A stretch of DNA of 35,261 nt from a bacterium (lineage in GTDB: Bacteria > Cyanobacteriota > Vampirovibrionia > Gastranaerophilales > Gastranaerophilaceae). Shown in pieces: positions 17,344 to 25,908 of the stretch (position 1 is the stretch's first letter; the number at the start of each line of letters is the position of its first letter). Made by a program: the position numbers and the translations under genes. The notes under the pieces are model-generated. The model was given only the letters and a program-made list of their open reading frames with translations, was not told the origin of the DNA and ran no database searches. The stretch is taken from the NCBI GenBank assembly GCA_017470245.1, contig JAFUEV010000010.1, positions 1-35,261 on the forward strand, written 5' to 3'.

Positions 17344-17805
17344 ATGAGCGCAAAATCAGAAAATGCTAAAGAATTATTTAAGGCTGGTTATAATTGTTCA
17401 CAAGCTGTATTGGGTGTCTTCTGTGAAGAATTAGGATTGGATTTTGAAACTGCAATGAAAATTGCATCTTCATTTGGTGGCGGTATGGGCAGAATGAGAG
17501 AAGTGTGCGGAACTGTTTCTGCAATGTTTATGGTTTCAGGACTTGTTTACTCTTCCGGAAAACCGTCTAAAGAAGCTAAATTAGAACAGTATAAGATTGT
17601 CCAAGAATTAGCAGAAAAATTCAAGAACAAAAATGGAAGCATTATATGTAGAGAACTCTTAAAGGGTATTGAAAATTCTAATTCTCCGATACCATCAGAG
17701 AGGACGGATGAATATTATAAAAAACGACCTTGTATAAAATTAGTTTCTGATGCGGTTATAATATTGGAAAAATATTTAGCTGGTAAAACTATTGATAAAG
17801 TATAG
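17344..17805 (+). CDS. C_GCAxxG_C_C family redox-type protein
   Basis: The protein has 153 residues. It shows the family pattern of spaced cysteines: AGYNCSQAVLGVFCEE near the start, SFGGGMGRMREVCGTVSAM in the middle, then single cysteines in GSIICRELL and KRPCIKLV. The family is thought to bind metal or an Fe-S cluster or act in redox chemistry, but function is not established. The ATG at 17344 lies 5 nt after the NifX-domain stop, so translation is probably coupled. A TTG 21 nt upstream is less likely, since it falls inside the previous gene. A bidirectional terminator follows. Confidence 0.8.
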   Translation: MSAKSENAKELFKAGYNCSQAVLGVFCEELGLDFETAMKIASSFGGGMGRMREVCGTVSAMFMVSGLVYSSGKPSKEAKLEQYKIVQELAEKFKNKNGSIICRELLKGIENSNSPIPSERTDEYYKKRPCIKLVSDAVIILEKYLAGKTIDKV

Positions 17806-17812
17806 AAAATAT

Positions 17813-17843
17813 AAAAGGCTTGAATATAACATTCAAGCCTTTT
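17813..17843. terminator. Bidirectional terminator
   Basis: A perfect 13-bp stem (AAAAGGCTTGAAT / ATTCAAGCCTTTT) encloses an ATAAC loop, with T runs on both strands. It ends the plus-strand C_GCAxxG_C_C gene and the minus-strand transporter operon. Confidence 0.9.
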
Positions 17844-17864
17844 TATTATATTCATAATTAATAA

Positions 17865-17996
17865 TTATCTTAAATATCTTGCCGCAAGATACATTATAAT
17901 TGATGCAATAATAAAAAATAGAATAGGTCCTACGACTTCTGCTCTTGAAGTTGTAGATTTTATTTGTTGTTTATCTTTATTTTCATTATTATCCAT
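17865..17996 (-). CDS. Small single-pass membrane protein (43 residues)
   Basis: The ATG at 17996 has an excellent ribosome site (AAAGGAG, 6 nt upstream) and lies 17 nt after the NhaD-like stop. The longer reading frame back to 18068 would overlap that gene and is rejected. The product has a charged N-terminus (MDNNENKDKQQ) and one membrane helix (VVGPILFFIIASIIMYLAA). It is probably an accessory peptide of the transporter; family unknown. Confidence 0.7.
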   Translation of the reverse strand: MDNNENKDKQQIKSTTSRAEVVGPILFFIIASIIMYLAARYLR

Positions 17997-18013
17997 TTTA
18001 TACTCCTTTAAAA

Positions 18014-19339
18014 TTATCTTAGATAAGCTAAATAAACATATATACTGCTTATTGTGAGTGAAATACAAACAACTGCAATGCCGTACTTTAAGAAACGCAT
18101 AAAAGTTATCGGGTGACCTTCTTTTGCTGCGTTTTCCGAAACTATTACATTTGCTGCAGCACCAATCATTGTCATATTACCGCCCAAACAAGCACCTAAA
18201 GATAAGCACCACCATAATGGTACGGAATAATCCTGCCCCATTGTTTTTTGAATTTCAACAATCATAGGTGACATTGTTGCAGTGTATGGAATATTATCAA
18301 TAATTCCGGAAATTACACCGGAAGCCCACAATATAAGCATAGATGCTGCTTGTTGTGACCCTTGAGTTATTTTTATAATCCATTCTGCCATTAACTTTAT
18401 ACCGCCTGAGGCTTCTACTCCTCCGATTATAATAAATAGGCCAACGAAAAAGAAAATGGTATTCCATTCTACGTCTTTAAGAATATCAGTCGGCTTTTCA
18501 AAAATTAATAATATGCTTGCTCCTATCATTGCTGCAACATAAGTTTCTATGTGCGTTATGTCATGTGTTACAAAGCCGATAATAACAAGTCCTAAAATAA
18601 TTATTGAGCGTATCATCAATTTTTTGTCCGTAATTGTTTTAGAATTATCTATATTTGCGACTTGTGCCATTTTTTCTTTATCTGCTTTCAGTTTATTTTT
18701 AAAAATAAACGACAGTACAACAAGTACAATAACCATAATAATTGTTATAGGTATTAACAGGTTATTAATGAAATCCATAAAAGAAAATCCTGCTGCACTG
18801 CCGATTATAATATTGGGCGGATCGCCAATAAGAGTGGAGGTTCCTCCTATATTTGAAGAAAATATTTCTGTAAGTAAATATGGTAACGGGTCAATATTTA
18901 ATTTTCTTGCAATTGCAAAAGTTATAGGCATAATAAGTATAACAGTTGTTACATTATCTAAAAAAGCACTTGTTACAGCAGTAAAAATTCCTAATGCTAC
19001 GAGTATTTTTATTGGATGTCCTTTTGTTAATTTTAAAAGTTCATTTGCTATCCAGGTAAATATTCCGCTTCTTGTTGAAATATTGACTATAATCATCATT
19101 GAAACAAGTAAAAAAATAACATTAAAATCTACAAAATTTATGAAATAATGCGGATTAATATAGTCTCCTGTATTTTTGGTTTGGCTTACTAAACCAAGCA
19201 AAAGAGTTAAGCCTCCTCCAAGAAGTGCAATCGTTACTTTTGGGATTTTTTCCAATGCTATAAAAATATATGCAATTATAAGTAATGAAGCAGATATTAT
19301 TATATTATGGGAAATTATAAATTCTGATAGTGTGTTCAT
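18014..19339 (-). CDS. NhaD/ArsB-type (IT superfamily) ion transporter
   Basis: This polytopic membrane protein has 441 residues and about 11-12 helices. The conserved first half motif is TSAFLDNVTTVILIMPI, followed by SNIGGTSTLIGDPPNI. The pseudo-repeat in the second half is GIIDNIPYTATMSP, followed by GGNMTMIGAAANVI. This inverted duplicated hairpin pattern is typical of NhaD Na+/H+ antiporters, ArsB and related carriers. The substrate is not fixed by sequence. It is translationally coupled (TAATG) to an OadG-like subunit, which favours sodium transport. Confidence 0.85.
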   Translation of the reverse strand: MNTLSEFIISHNIIISASLLIIAYIFIALEKIPKVTIALLGGGLTLLLGLVSQTKNTGDYINPHYFINFVDFNVIFLLVSMMIIVNISTRSGIFTWIANELLKLTKGHPIKILVALGIFTAVTSAFLDNVTTVILIMPITFAIARKLNIDPLPYLLTEIFSSNIGGTSTLIGDPPNIIIGSAAGFSFMDFINNLLIPITIIMVIVLVVLSFIFKNKLKADKEKMAQVANIDNSKTITDKKLMIRSIIILGLVIIGFVTHDITHIETYVAAMIGASILLIFEKPTDILKDVEWNTIFFFVGLFIIIGGVEASGGIKLMAEWIIKITQGSQQAASMLILWASGVISGIIDNIPYTATMSPMIVEIQKTMGQDYSVPLWWCLSLGACLGGNMTMIGAAANVIVSENAAKEGHPITFMRFLKYGIAVVCISLTISSIYVYLAYLR

Positions 19340-19581
19340 TAAACTCCCCCTCTGTTATATGCTGCTGCAATTGCTATTGCTATTTCTTCTTCATTGTTTT
19401 TTTTGATTGATTTCGTTTTTATATTATTTTCAATTTCTTCGGGGAAATATTTATTTATTATTTTTAATATTATTGATGTAAGTTTCATTGCAAAAATCAT
19501 TATCGTGAGAAAAGAAAAAACAGTTCCCATACCGATAATCATTATGGTTGCACCTACATTCAAAATGTTTGTAGTTTCCAT
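19339..19581 (-). CDS. OadG-like sodium-pump decarboxylase gamma subunit
   Basis: The protein has 80 residues. A single membrane helix follows the short N-terminus, in the segment GATIMIIGMGTVFSFLTIMI, and a charged cytoplasmic tail ends in AIAIAAAYNRGGV. The GMGTVFxFL pattern and the Ala-rich C-terminus match the OadG/gamma-subunit family, which stabilises Na+-translocating decarboxylases. No decarboxylase alpha or beta subunit is near. It overlaps the NhaD-like start by one base. The ribosome site is AAGGAG. Confidence 0.65.
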   Translation of the reverse strand: METTNILNVGATIMIIGMGTVFSFLTIMIFAMKLTSIILKIINKYFPEEIENNIKTKSIKKNNEEEIAIAIAAAYNRGGV

Positions 19582-19660
19582 AGTGTCTCCTTAAATTTTA
19601 ATGCCAAAATAACGAAATAAATTCCGTGTATATTGTGTTTATTAATAAAAAAGGAGATGA

Positions 19661-20035
19661 TTAAGGCGCTCTTGTATTTATTTCATTTTTTAAATAATTT
19701 TCAGTATTATTAACAAGTCTAAATTTACTAATATCACCTTTATTGACTATTGTATTTGTATATAATCTTTTAAAATTTATAGTATCGGAATATTCATTAA
19801 AAGAATTGTCTTTTTTATTATTAGAATTTGTAATTTCAAGTTTATTTCTGCATTGCGAATTTAAGTATGCATTTTCATCATTGTTAAAGTGTGATATTTC
19901 AGGGATAGAGGATGCCGTTATATAACTTTCAACAAAATTATTATCATAAGTATAATTAATGGCTTCTGCCGATTTAACAAATGATATTATAAATAAAAAT
20001 ATTGGTATAATGATGAATTTAATATATCTGTTCAT
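19661..20035 (-). CDS. Small secreted protein of unknown function
   Basis: The protein has 124 residues. The N-terminus is a clear Sec signal peptide: MNRYIK, a hydrophobic core (FIIIPIFLFIISFV), then KSAEA with likely cleavage before INYTYD. The mature part of about 100 residues is rich in Asn, Ser, Thr and Tyr, with one cysteine. No domain is recognised. It lies between the OadG operon and the CDF gene, all on the minus strand. There is no clear ribosome site. Confidence 0.55.
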   Translation of the reverse strand: MNRYIKFIIIPIFLFIISFVKSAEAINYTYDNNFVESYITASSIPEISHFNNDENAYLNSQCRNKLEITNSNNKKDNSFNEYSDTINFKRLYTNTIVNKGDISKFRLVNNTENYLKNEINTRAP

Positions 20036-20075
20036 AAGTATATTCTAACATAAAGGGGTATAAATATTACCTGAT

Positions 20076-20738
20076 TTAATCCCTTTTCATATCTATAAGT
20101 ATAGCAACCGTATTTTTTATTAATCCGATTGCCCATTTTAATATTAAAATACCTCCAAGAATACCTATTATTGAATCTAAGCATATTATATTCAGATATT
20201 TTCCTATCAACAGTGCAACAATAGCAAGAATTGAAGTTAAAGCATCAGCTAAAATATGGTAATATGCTGATTTGAAATTATAATCTTCGCCGTGCTCTTC
20301 GTGGTGATGTTGATGAGATTTTTCCATTATAAAAATGCAGATGGAGTTAACTGATAAGCCGATAATTGCGACAAGTATTGCTTCATTAAAATGTATTTGA
20401 ATAGGAGATAATAATCTGTGTATTGCTTCTATAATAATCCAAATACCTGTAAAGCCTAAAAATATAGAGCTGGTATAGGCTGCTAAAACACCTATTTTTT
20501 CTGTCCCGAGAGGAAAATATTGTGAGTTTTTTAATTTCCTGATAAGAACATAAGCAATATATGTAAGGCTTAAAGCCAAAGCATGTGTACCCATGTGATA
20601 TCCGTCCGCTAACAATGCCATAGAGTTTGTAATATATCCGTATATGATTTCTGCAACCATTGCAATTACAGTAAAAATAATAACAATTAATGTCTTTTTC
20701 TCGTTTTCTGTTGAAATTTCGTGTATATGATTGGACAT
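20076..20738 (-). CDS. CDF-family divalent metal exporter (DmeF-like), lacking the C-terminal domain
   Basis: The protein has 220 residues and six membrane helices. SMALLADGYHMGTHALALSL (Asp45, His48) is the first metal site and resembles the DmeF subgroup. The second is SAYYHILADALTSILAI (His161, Asp165). A His-rich loop (KSHQHHHEEHGE, 140-151) lies between helices 4 and 5. The protein stops at ILIDMKRD just after helix 6, so the usual cytoplasmic dimerisation domain of about 80 residues is absent. It probably exports Zn, Co, Ni or Cd. The ribosome site is CGGAG. Confidence 0.85.
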   Translation of the reverse strand: MSNHIHEISTENEKKTLIVIIFTVIAMVAEIIYGYITNSMALLADGYHMGTHALALSLTYIAYVLIRKLKNSQYFPLGTEKIGVLAAYTSSIFLGFTGIWIIIEAIHRLLSPIQIHFNEAILVAIIGLSVNSICIFIMEKSHQHHHEEHGEDYNFKSAYYHILADALTSILAIVALLIGKYLNIICLDSIIGILGGILILKWAIGLIKNTVAILIDMKRD

Positions 20739-20798
20739 ATATCAACTCCGTTTGTATATTGTATTCTTAACTTCAGACATTTTAATTATATCGTGATT

Positions 20799-20828
20799 TT
20801 GACTGAATATGTATATAAAAATTAAAAT
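20799..20828 (+). promoter_or_regulatory. Putative sigma70 promoter of the dikinase-like gene
   Basis: TTGACT (20799-20804) and TAAAAT (20823-20828) are 18 bp apart, each one base from consensus. Transcription would start about 42 nt before the ATG at 20877, which has no Shine-Dalgarno sequence. Confidence 0.35.
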
Positions 20829-20876
20829 ATTTTAAATTAAAAAGCAAAATTTTTTTTTACGTGTATTATCCCAAAT

Positions 20877-22532
20877 ATGAAAATTAATTCTATACAATCT
20901 TATAATCCCAATTTTAATGCCCGTTCGTACAGAGTATATCCGAAACATACGGATATACAAACCGATAATAATCCGAACTTGGGGAAAAATCCTTATTGTG
21001 TAATTACATTTTATGATGATTTCTTTCATAGAAACCAAATTATAGAAAAAAAGATGAGAGAAGAAGATGGTGTATATCATTCTGAAGTAAGGGGTTCAAT
21101 CCCTTCTTTCTTGTATCATATATATTATAAAGATACCGGACTTCGTGACCCTGCTGATGGTACTGATTATTATGTTAAAAATGCTCCATCATATAGAGAT
21201 TATATTCCTACGTTGAGAAAACATTTTAATCAACCGCTTGTACATGCTATAAAACCCGGTAAAGCAGTTGGAAAACTTATTTTTAAAGATGAATTTACAG
21301 ATAATGATTCTAAAGAAATAAAAGAACCTTCGATAATTGTAACAAATAAGTTTTTTGTTCATGCCGGAAATCCGAATATAATCGGATTGTTATTTACTGA
21401 AAATGATATGGGGGCTCTTGAACATTTATCTACGAATTATAGACAGGGAACAAAAGTATGTGCTACTGTTTTTGATAAAGAAAAATTATCAAAACTAAAA
21501 TCTTTAAACGGTAAAAATGTAGAATTGGAAGTAAAAGACGATGTTCTTAATGCTTCTGTTACTCGTAAAAAAGGTACACCAATGGTATTTCTTCCCGTAA
21601 AAATACCGCCAATGAAATTTTCTGATAAAGTATTAACTCCTAAAGAGTATACTCCTGATACAGTCGGAGCAAAAGCACTTAATCTGGCAAAACTCGAAAG
21701 ACTTGCAGCAACAGGGAAAATTGATGTAAAAGTTCCACGTTCCGTTGCACTTCCTTGGGGATATATCGATAAATTATACAAAGACAATCCTGATATATTA
21801 AGAGACCCGGATACTAATAAACCTATAGTTACGGAATATAATGACAAATATTGCAGAGAAGATATGATGTTACTAATGAAAACATTAAAACAGAATGGTA
21901 TCTATCCTAATGCAATAAACAGTCCTTATGTTATGGTTCGTTCTTCATTTAATGGCGAAGATTTGGCAAATTATTCAGCTGCAGGGATTTACGAATCAAC
22001 TAATGCAAAAGTAGATTCTCAACATTTATATCAAGCTATTACTTTTGTTGCGGATTCCAATAATTCAGCAAAAGCAATGGAATCAAGAGCTGTTTATCAT
22101 ATAAATGACGATGCAATTAAGCCTTGTGTTATTATTCAAAATAAAGTTGACCCTGATTATAAATTTACGCTTTATACTGATGATAATTACGGAAAAGTTA
22201 AAATAGATATGTATTCAGGTGCAAATAGTAAATATAGCCAACCTCACGTATTTACTTATGATAAAAAGACTAAAAAACTAAGCTATGATTCTATTCAAAT
22301 GCCTAATGCCGCTTTTGTTGATTTGGATGAAAACTTACAAATATCAGGCTTTGAGCCTATACAAAATAATTTGTCCGGTAATAAAAAATTATTTAATACA
22401 GTTCAAAAACTTGTGGATAATGCACTTATCATAGAAAAAGAATTTGGGCATCCGCAAGATATTGAAGGTGGTATTTTAGGAAATGACATATATTTATGGC
22501 AAACCAGAAATATTGTAAATAACGGACAATAA
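20877..22532 (+). CDS. Glucan-water-dikinase-like protein with N-terminal leader
   Basis: The protein has 551 residues. After a leader (MKINSIQSYNPNFNARSYRV), residues about 150-225 resemble the phosphohistidine domain of alpha-glucan water dikinases: NIIGLLFTENDMGALEHLST, then GTKVCATVFD; His183 aligns with the autophosphorylated His. The C-terminal half is a PEP-synthase/PPDK-type ATP-binding domain: TVGAKALNLAKLERL, VPRSVALPWGY, VMVRSSFNGEDLANYSAAG (352-370), HPQDIEGGI (525-533) and LWQTRNI (540-546). GWDs transfer the beta-phosphate of ATP to glucose units of starch. Starch-binding domains are not evident. Substrate assignment is inference; a phosphorylase homologue lies nearby. Confidence 0.7.
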   Translation: MKINSIQSYNPNFNARSYRVYPKHTDIQTDNNPNLGKNPYCVITFYDDFFHRNQIIEKKMREEDGVYHSEVRGSIPSFLYHIYYKDTGLRDPADGTDYYVKNAPSYRDYIPTLRKHFNQPLVHAIKPGKAVGKLIFKDEFTDNDSKEIKEPSIIVTNKFFVHAGNPNIIGLLFTENDMGALEHLSTNYRQGTKVCATVFDKEKLSKLKSLNGKNVELEVKDDVLNASVTRKKGTPMVFLPVKIPPMKFSDKVLTPKEYTPDTVGAKALNLAKLERLAATGKIDVKVPRSVALPWGYIDKLYKDNPDILRDPDTNKPIVTEYNDKYCREDMMLLMKTLKQNGIYPNAINSPYVMVRSSFNGEDLANYSAAGIYESTNAKVDSQHLYQAITFVADSNNSAKAMESRAVYHINDDAIKPCVIIQNKVDPDYKFTLYTDDNYGKVKIDMYSGANSKYSQPHVFTYDKKTKKLSYDSIQMPNAAFVDLDENLQISGFEPIQNNLSGNKKLFNTVQKLVDNALIIEKEFGHPQDIEGGILGNDIYLWQTRNIVNNGQ

Positions 22533-22559
22533 AAAAGAATGAGGAAACTCATTCTTTTT
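22532..22559. terminator. Bidirectional terminator overlapping a stop codon
   Basis: A perfect 12-bp stem (AAAAAGAATGAG / CTCATTCTTTTT) closes a GAAA loop. It shares a base with the dikinase stop codon and contains the minus-strand stop of the LptD-like gene (22549-22551). Confidence 0.85.
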
Positions 22560-24741
22560 CTTCTGTTTTTATAATTGGTGTATTTGGATTTAAATATTTT
22601 TTGTAGGATTTTTTCTTTTCCTTTTTTTGTTCTGATTTTTTCTTTCCGAATTTATCCGGATTTTGTATTTCTGTTTTCTTAAATTCAATATCAGAATCTT
22701 TTGTTCCTACAAGCATTGTTAATATAAACATAGCATTTCGTCTTTTTGCATCATATCCAAGTATAACCCTTGCGTATTCAGGTCCAACTCCTATCATAAT
22801 TCTGCTTTCTTGGAATAATTTGTCGTTGTAATCACTGTTCATTGCAAGTGAACCTAAATATCCAAGTGTTAAATATTTGCATACTTTCAAGTTTTCTATT
22901 ATTACAAAGTTTGAACGTCCGTATCTGTATCTGTCAAAATAAAATGGTGATTGACCTGCATTAGCTGTTTCATAGAACATTAAAGCTTGATGCCAAGGAC
23001 CAACTTTTGTTCTTAATGAAGGTCCAAATCTGAATATACCTACGGTATTTCCTTGCGTATATACTGTTGCTGCAGTTTGAGCAACAACACCTGCTCTTAA
23101 TCCGACAGTACCTTCTTCGTTCATATATGAATATAATGGTTTATAAGTTTGGGTCATCCAACGAAATCTGCCTTTTGTATTGCCTAAATCGTAACCTTTC
23201 TTTCTGTCAACAAATAAGCCTGCATTATATTTTTGAGAGAATTGTATACCCAAATCATCAATATAATCAGAACGTGAATACGATAATTGAGCTCCGTATT
23301 TAGGCATTCTGTATCCCATAAACCATTCACTCTGGTTAGTGTATCTTGAGTAATCCAAAGTCCAACCGGGAGCGAATTTTTGTCTGCCTCGGATAACAAA
23401 TTCTTCTACAGATGTACCATAGGCAACTTCTGTCATATTGGACTGATTTCTAAATCTTGCTATACCGCCAACACCGAGTTTGTCATCTTTATATGTCAAT
23501 ATAGGTGCAAGTTTTAATGTAGAACCACCCGGAACATTTAAAACTACGGCAGGACCTACGTGCATACCTAACATTGCCTGAGAACCAAATTCAGGTATAT
23601 TGGTTTCCGCACTGGCATGTTCTTTATTTGTTACTATTTTTACAGAAGGGATTGTTGCTATTTTATGATTTTTTAAATATAAATTGGCATTCTTTATTGT
23701 AATAACTTCGTGGTCATCCTTCGCATCGATGACTATTTTGTTTGCTTTTATTTTGTAAACCCCTTTATCACTGTCACTTAATCTCGGTTCACCTGTATAA
23801 AATACCCTGTTTGGATTCATATAGTTTGCAAAAGACCTTGCACCAAAGCTTATTACATCATCTTTTAATACTTTTGCAACACCATCATATTCTTCAATTT
23901 TATCGGAATATAAAAATGCTTCTTTTGCTTGAAGTTGGATATCATCGGTACTTGTAACAGGATTTTCAATCCAACCGTTAGGTTTATTTAAGTCTATTTT
24001 AACGAAATCACCTTCTGTTCTTGTTGTTGGTGAAGTTAAAACAACATCTTCATTTGCTTTTAATATGTTTCTGTCATAGTTAAAAACAATTTTATTAGCG
24101 GATATTGTTGTTTTTTGTGATTTGAAAAGCACTCTGGCATTGCCGATTGCCTCTACTTCAAATCTGTCAGGGAAATATTCCATATAATCCGCTGTTAATT
24201 CAATATTGGGATCAATTTTTGTTTCCGGTTCTTCAACTTTTTTGCCTTTTTTCTTAAATCCAAGTCTTTCTTTTAAGGGAATATATTGCTCTTTTTCTAT
24301 TGCTTTTTGTTTCTCTTTTTCTTCTTGCATAAGAGCTTTTTCAAGTTCTTTATTTGTCAACTTTTTCTTTTCCGGAGGTGTTACAAATGTATCATCAGCA
24401 GTATTTACAATATTATCATTTGTGTTATTAATTCCGTCTTTTTTATTTACAGCAGGTTTTTCAAGCTCCTTGTTCTGTTTATTTCTATTGAAAAAGCTGT
24501 TTTTTTCAGATTTTACTTTTGTAGTCTTTTGGTTCTTTCTTTCTGCGAAGTTTTGTTTCTTCTTTTTAATGAAATTGACTATTGTATCGTGGTCGTGGGA
24601 CATTTCTTCATCAAGATATTCGGGGTTTAACTCCGAGAAGAAAGGATCTGTGCCCATTTCCGGATAATAATCCATTGCCATTATTGAATTTGGCATTAGC
24701 ATTATACATAAAACTATTAAACTAAAATATTTCTTCTTCAC
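22549..24741 (-). CDS. LptD/OstA-like outer-membrane LPS-transport protein
   Basis: The protein has 730 residues. A signal peptide ends near residue 22 (SLIVLCIMLMPNSIMA). A Lys/Glu-rich region (about 50-180) precedes an LptA/OstA-type beta-jellyroll (ELTADYMEYFPDRFEVEAIG, then NKIVFNYDRNILKANEDVVL). A beta-barrel-like C-terminal half follows, rich in aromatic alternating strands. The tail is highly basic. LptD inserts lipopolysaccharide into the outer membrane. The assignment is by architecture. The start is GTG, with AAGGGA upstream, 11 nt after the M23 gene; the stop lies inside a terminator hairpin. Confidence 0.7.
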   Translation of the reverse strand: MKKKYFSLIVLCIMLMPNSIMAMDYYPEMGTDPFFSELNPEYLDEEMSHDHDTIVNFIKKKKQNFAERKNQKTTKVKSEKNSFFNRNKQNKELEKPAVNKKDGINNTNDNIVNTADDTFVTPPEKKKLTNKELEKALMQEEKEKQKAIEKEQYIPLKERLGFKKKGKKVEEPETKIDPNIELTADYMEYFPDRFEVEAIGNARVLFKSQKTTISANKIVFNYDRNILKANEDVVLTSPTTRTEGDFVKIDLNKPNGWIENPVTSTDDIQLQAKEAFLYSDKIEEYDGVAKVLKDDVISFGARSFANYMNPNRVFYTGEPRLSDSDKGVYKIKANKIVIDAKDDHEVITIKNANLYLKNHKIATIPSVKIVTNKEHASAETNIPEFGSQAMLGMHVGPAVVLNVPGGSTLKLAPILTYKDDKLGVGGIARFRNQSNMTEVAYGTSVEEFVIRGRQKFAPGWTLDYSRYTNQSEWFMGYRMPKYGAQLSYSRSDYIDDLGIQFSQKYNAGLFVDRKKGYDLGNTKGRFRWMTQTYKPLYSYMNEEGTVGLRAGVVAQTAATVYTQGNTVGIFRFGPSLRTKVGPWHQALMFYETANAGQSPFYFDRYRYGRSNFVIIENLKVCKYLTLGYLGSLAMNSDYNDKLFQESRIMIGVGPEYARVILGYDAKRRNAMFILTMLVGTKDSDIEFKKTEIQNPDKFGKKKSEQKKEKKKSYKKYLNPNTPIIKTEEKE

Positions 24742-24752
24742 TTTTAATTCCC

Positions 24753-25886
24753 TTATAGAAAATTCTTTGGATTTTGCGGTTTACCGTTTACACGAACTTC
24801 AAAATGGACGTGAGGTCCTGTTGAATATCCGGTAGAACCTACATAACCAATGACTTCACCTTGGCTGACGTGTTGACCTACTGATACTGCCTGCTTTGAC
24901 ATGTGTGCATACAGTGTTGAAGTAGGTGAACCTCTATACATACCGTGGTCTATAATTACAACCTTACCGTATCCTCCATACCACCCTGAAAATATTACTT
25001 TTCCCGAGTTTGAGGCTCTAATAGGAGTTCCGTATGCTATGGCATAATCTATACCTGTATGATATATTTTTGATTTGAATATCGGATGTACTCTCCACCC
25101 GAATGGTGAACTTATTCTTGCACCTGAAACAGGCAATCTGAATGCACCAGAAGTACTTAAATTACTGTGTCTTGTTGATTTGCTAATCATTGCAGCTAAT
25201 CTGTCAGATTGACGTTTTAATTCTCTTTCTGATTTTTCGTATGCCTTTTTATCTTTTTGTATTCTCTCAATCATTGATTTATTTTGATTGATAGTTACTT
25301 TTATATTTGAATTTTCTCTGTCTATGTCTTTAATTATTCTTGCAAGTTGTTTTTTCTCTGTTTCAAGTCTTTGCTTTAATGATGCAACTTTTTGTGCTTC
25401 TTCTTTCAATGCAATCATTTTATTTTTATCTGATTGAATGATTAAGTTTTGATAATATATTCTATCTAAAAATTGGCTCAAACTGTCTGTAGATATAAGT
25501 AAATCCAAAACAAGAGTATGCTTTGTTTTATATATTGTTCTGATTCTTTCAGCAGAGGAACTGTGTCTTTTATTGTATTGGTTAAGATAAGTATTTAACT
25601 CTTTTTGAAGAGAAGCTATATTATCCTGTTTCGTTTTTAATTGATTTTGTGAGCGTTTTAATGCTTGTTGATTTTTTTCGAGTTTCTGTTGGTTCCTGCT
25701 AAGTTTATTTGCTTCTTGCCTTTCAAGCTTAGCTAATGAGTTTATTTTTTGTTTTATTGCAAGTCTTTGTTGCTCTACTTTTTTAATTTGTTGTTTTTCT
25801 CCTGCCGCATTAACATTATTACCTATGAATAAAATCATAAGCATTAACATACATATTGCGGTAACTCTCTTCAAAAACAACTTCAT
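24753..25886 (-). CDS. M23 peptidase with N-terminal coiled coil (EnvC/NlpD-like)
   Basis: The protein has 377 residues. A signal peptide (LFLKRVTAICMLMLMILFIG) ends near residue 28. A long coiled coil (about 30-240), rich in Lys/Gln/Arg, follows. The C-terminal LytM domain starts about 254 and keeps the zinc ligands: HTGID (His276, Asp280) and HVHFE (His361), plus LYAHMS (His328). It is therefore likely an active peptidoglycan endopeptidase rather than a degenerate EnvC-type activator. It acts in the periplasm during cell division or envelope growth. Downstream of a 35-residue membrane peptide gene and 11 nt before the LptD-like gene, it forms an envelope operon. Confidence 0.9.
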   Translation of the reverse strand: MKLFLKRVTAICMLMLMILFIGNNVNAAGEKQQIKKVEQQRLAIKQKINSLAKLERQEANKLSRNQQKLEKNQQALKRSQNQLKTKQDNIASLQKELNTYLNQYNKRHSSSAERIRTIYKTKHTLVLDLLISTDSLSQFLDRIYYQNLIIQSDKNKMIALKEEAQKVASLKQRLETEKKQLARIIKDIDRENSNIKVTINQNKSMIERIQKDKKAYEKSERELKRQSDRLAAMISKSTRHSNLSTSGAFRLPVSGARISSPFGWRVHPIFKSKIYHTGIDYAIAYGTPIRASNSGKVIFSGWYGGYGKVVIIDHGMYRGSPTSTLYAHMSKQAVSVGQHVSQGEVIGYVGSTGYSTGPHVHFEVRVNGKPQNPKNFL

Positions 25887-25908
25887 TTATTATATCCAAA
25901 TGTATTCT

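Noticed and set aside
18549..19148. Plus-strand reading frame (199 residues) inside the NhaD-like gene
   Set aside because: Antisense to a clear transporter; the Ile/Thr-rich hydrophobic content is the complement of membrane-helix codons.
24206..24667. Plus-strand reading frames opposite the LptD-like gene
   Set aside because: Phe/Ser-rich complement of the Lys/Glu-rich region; no ribosome site or family match.
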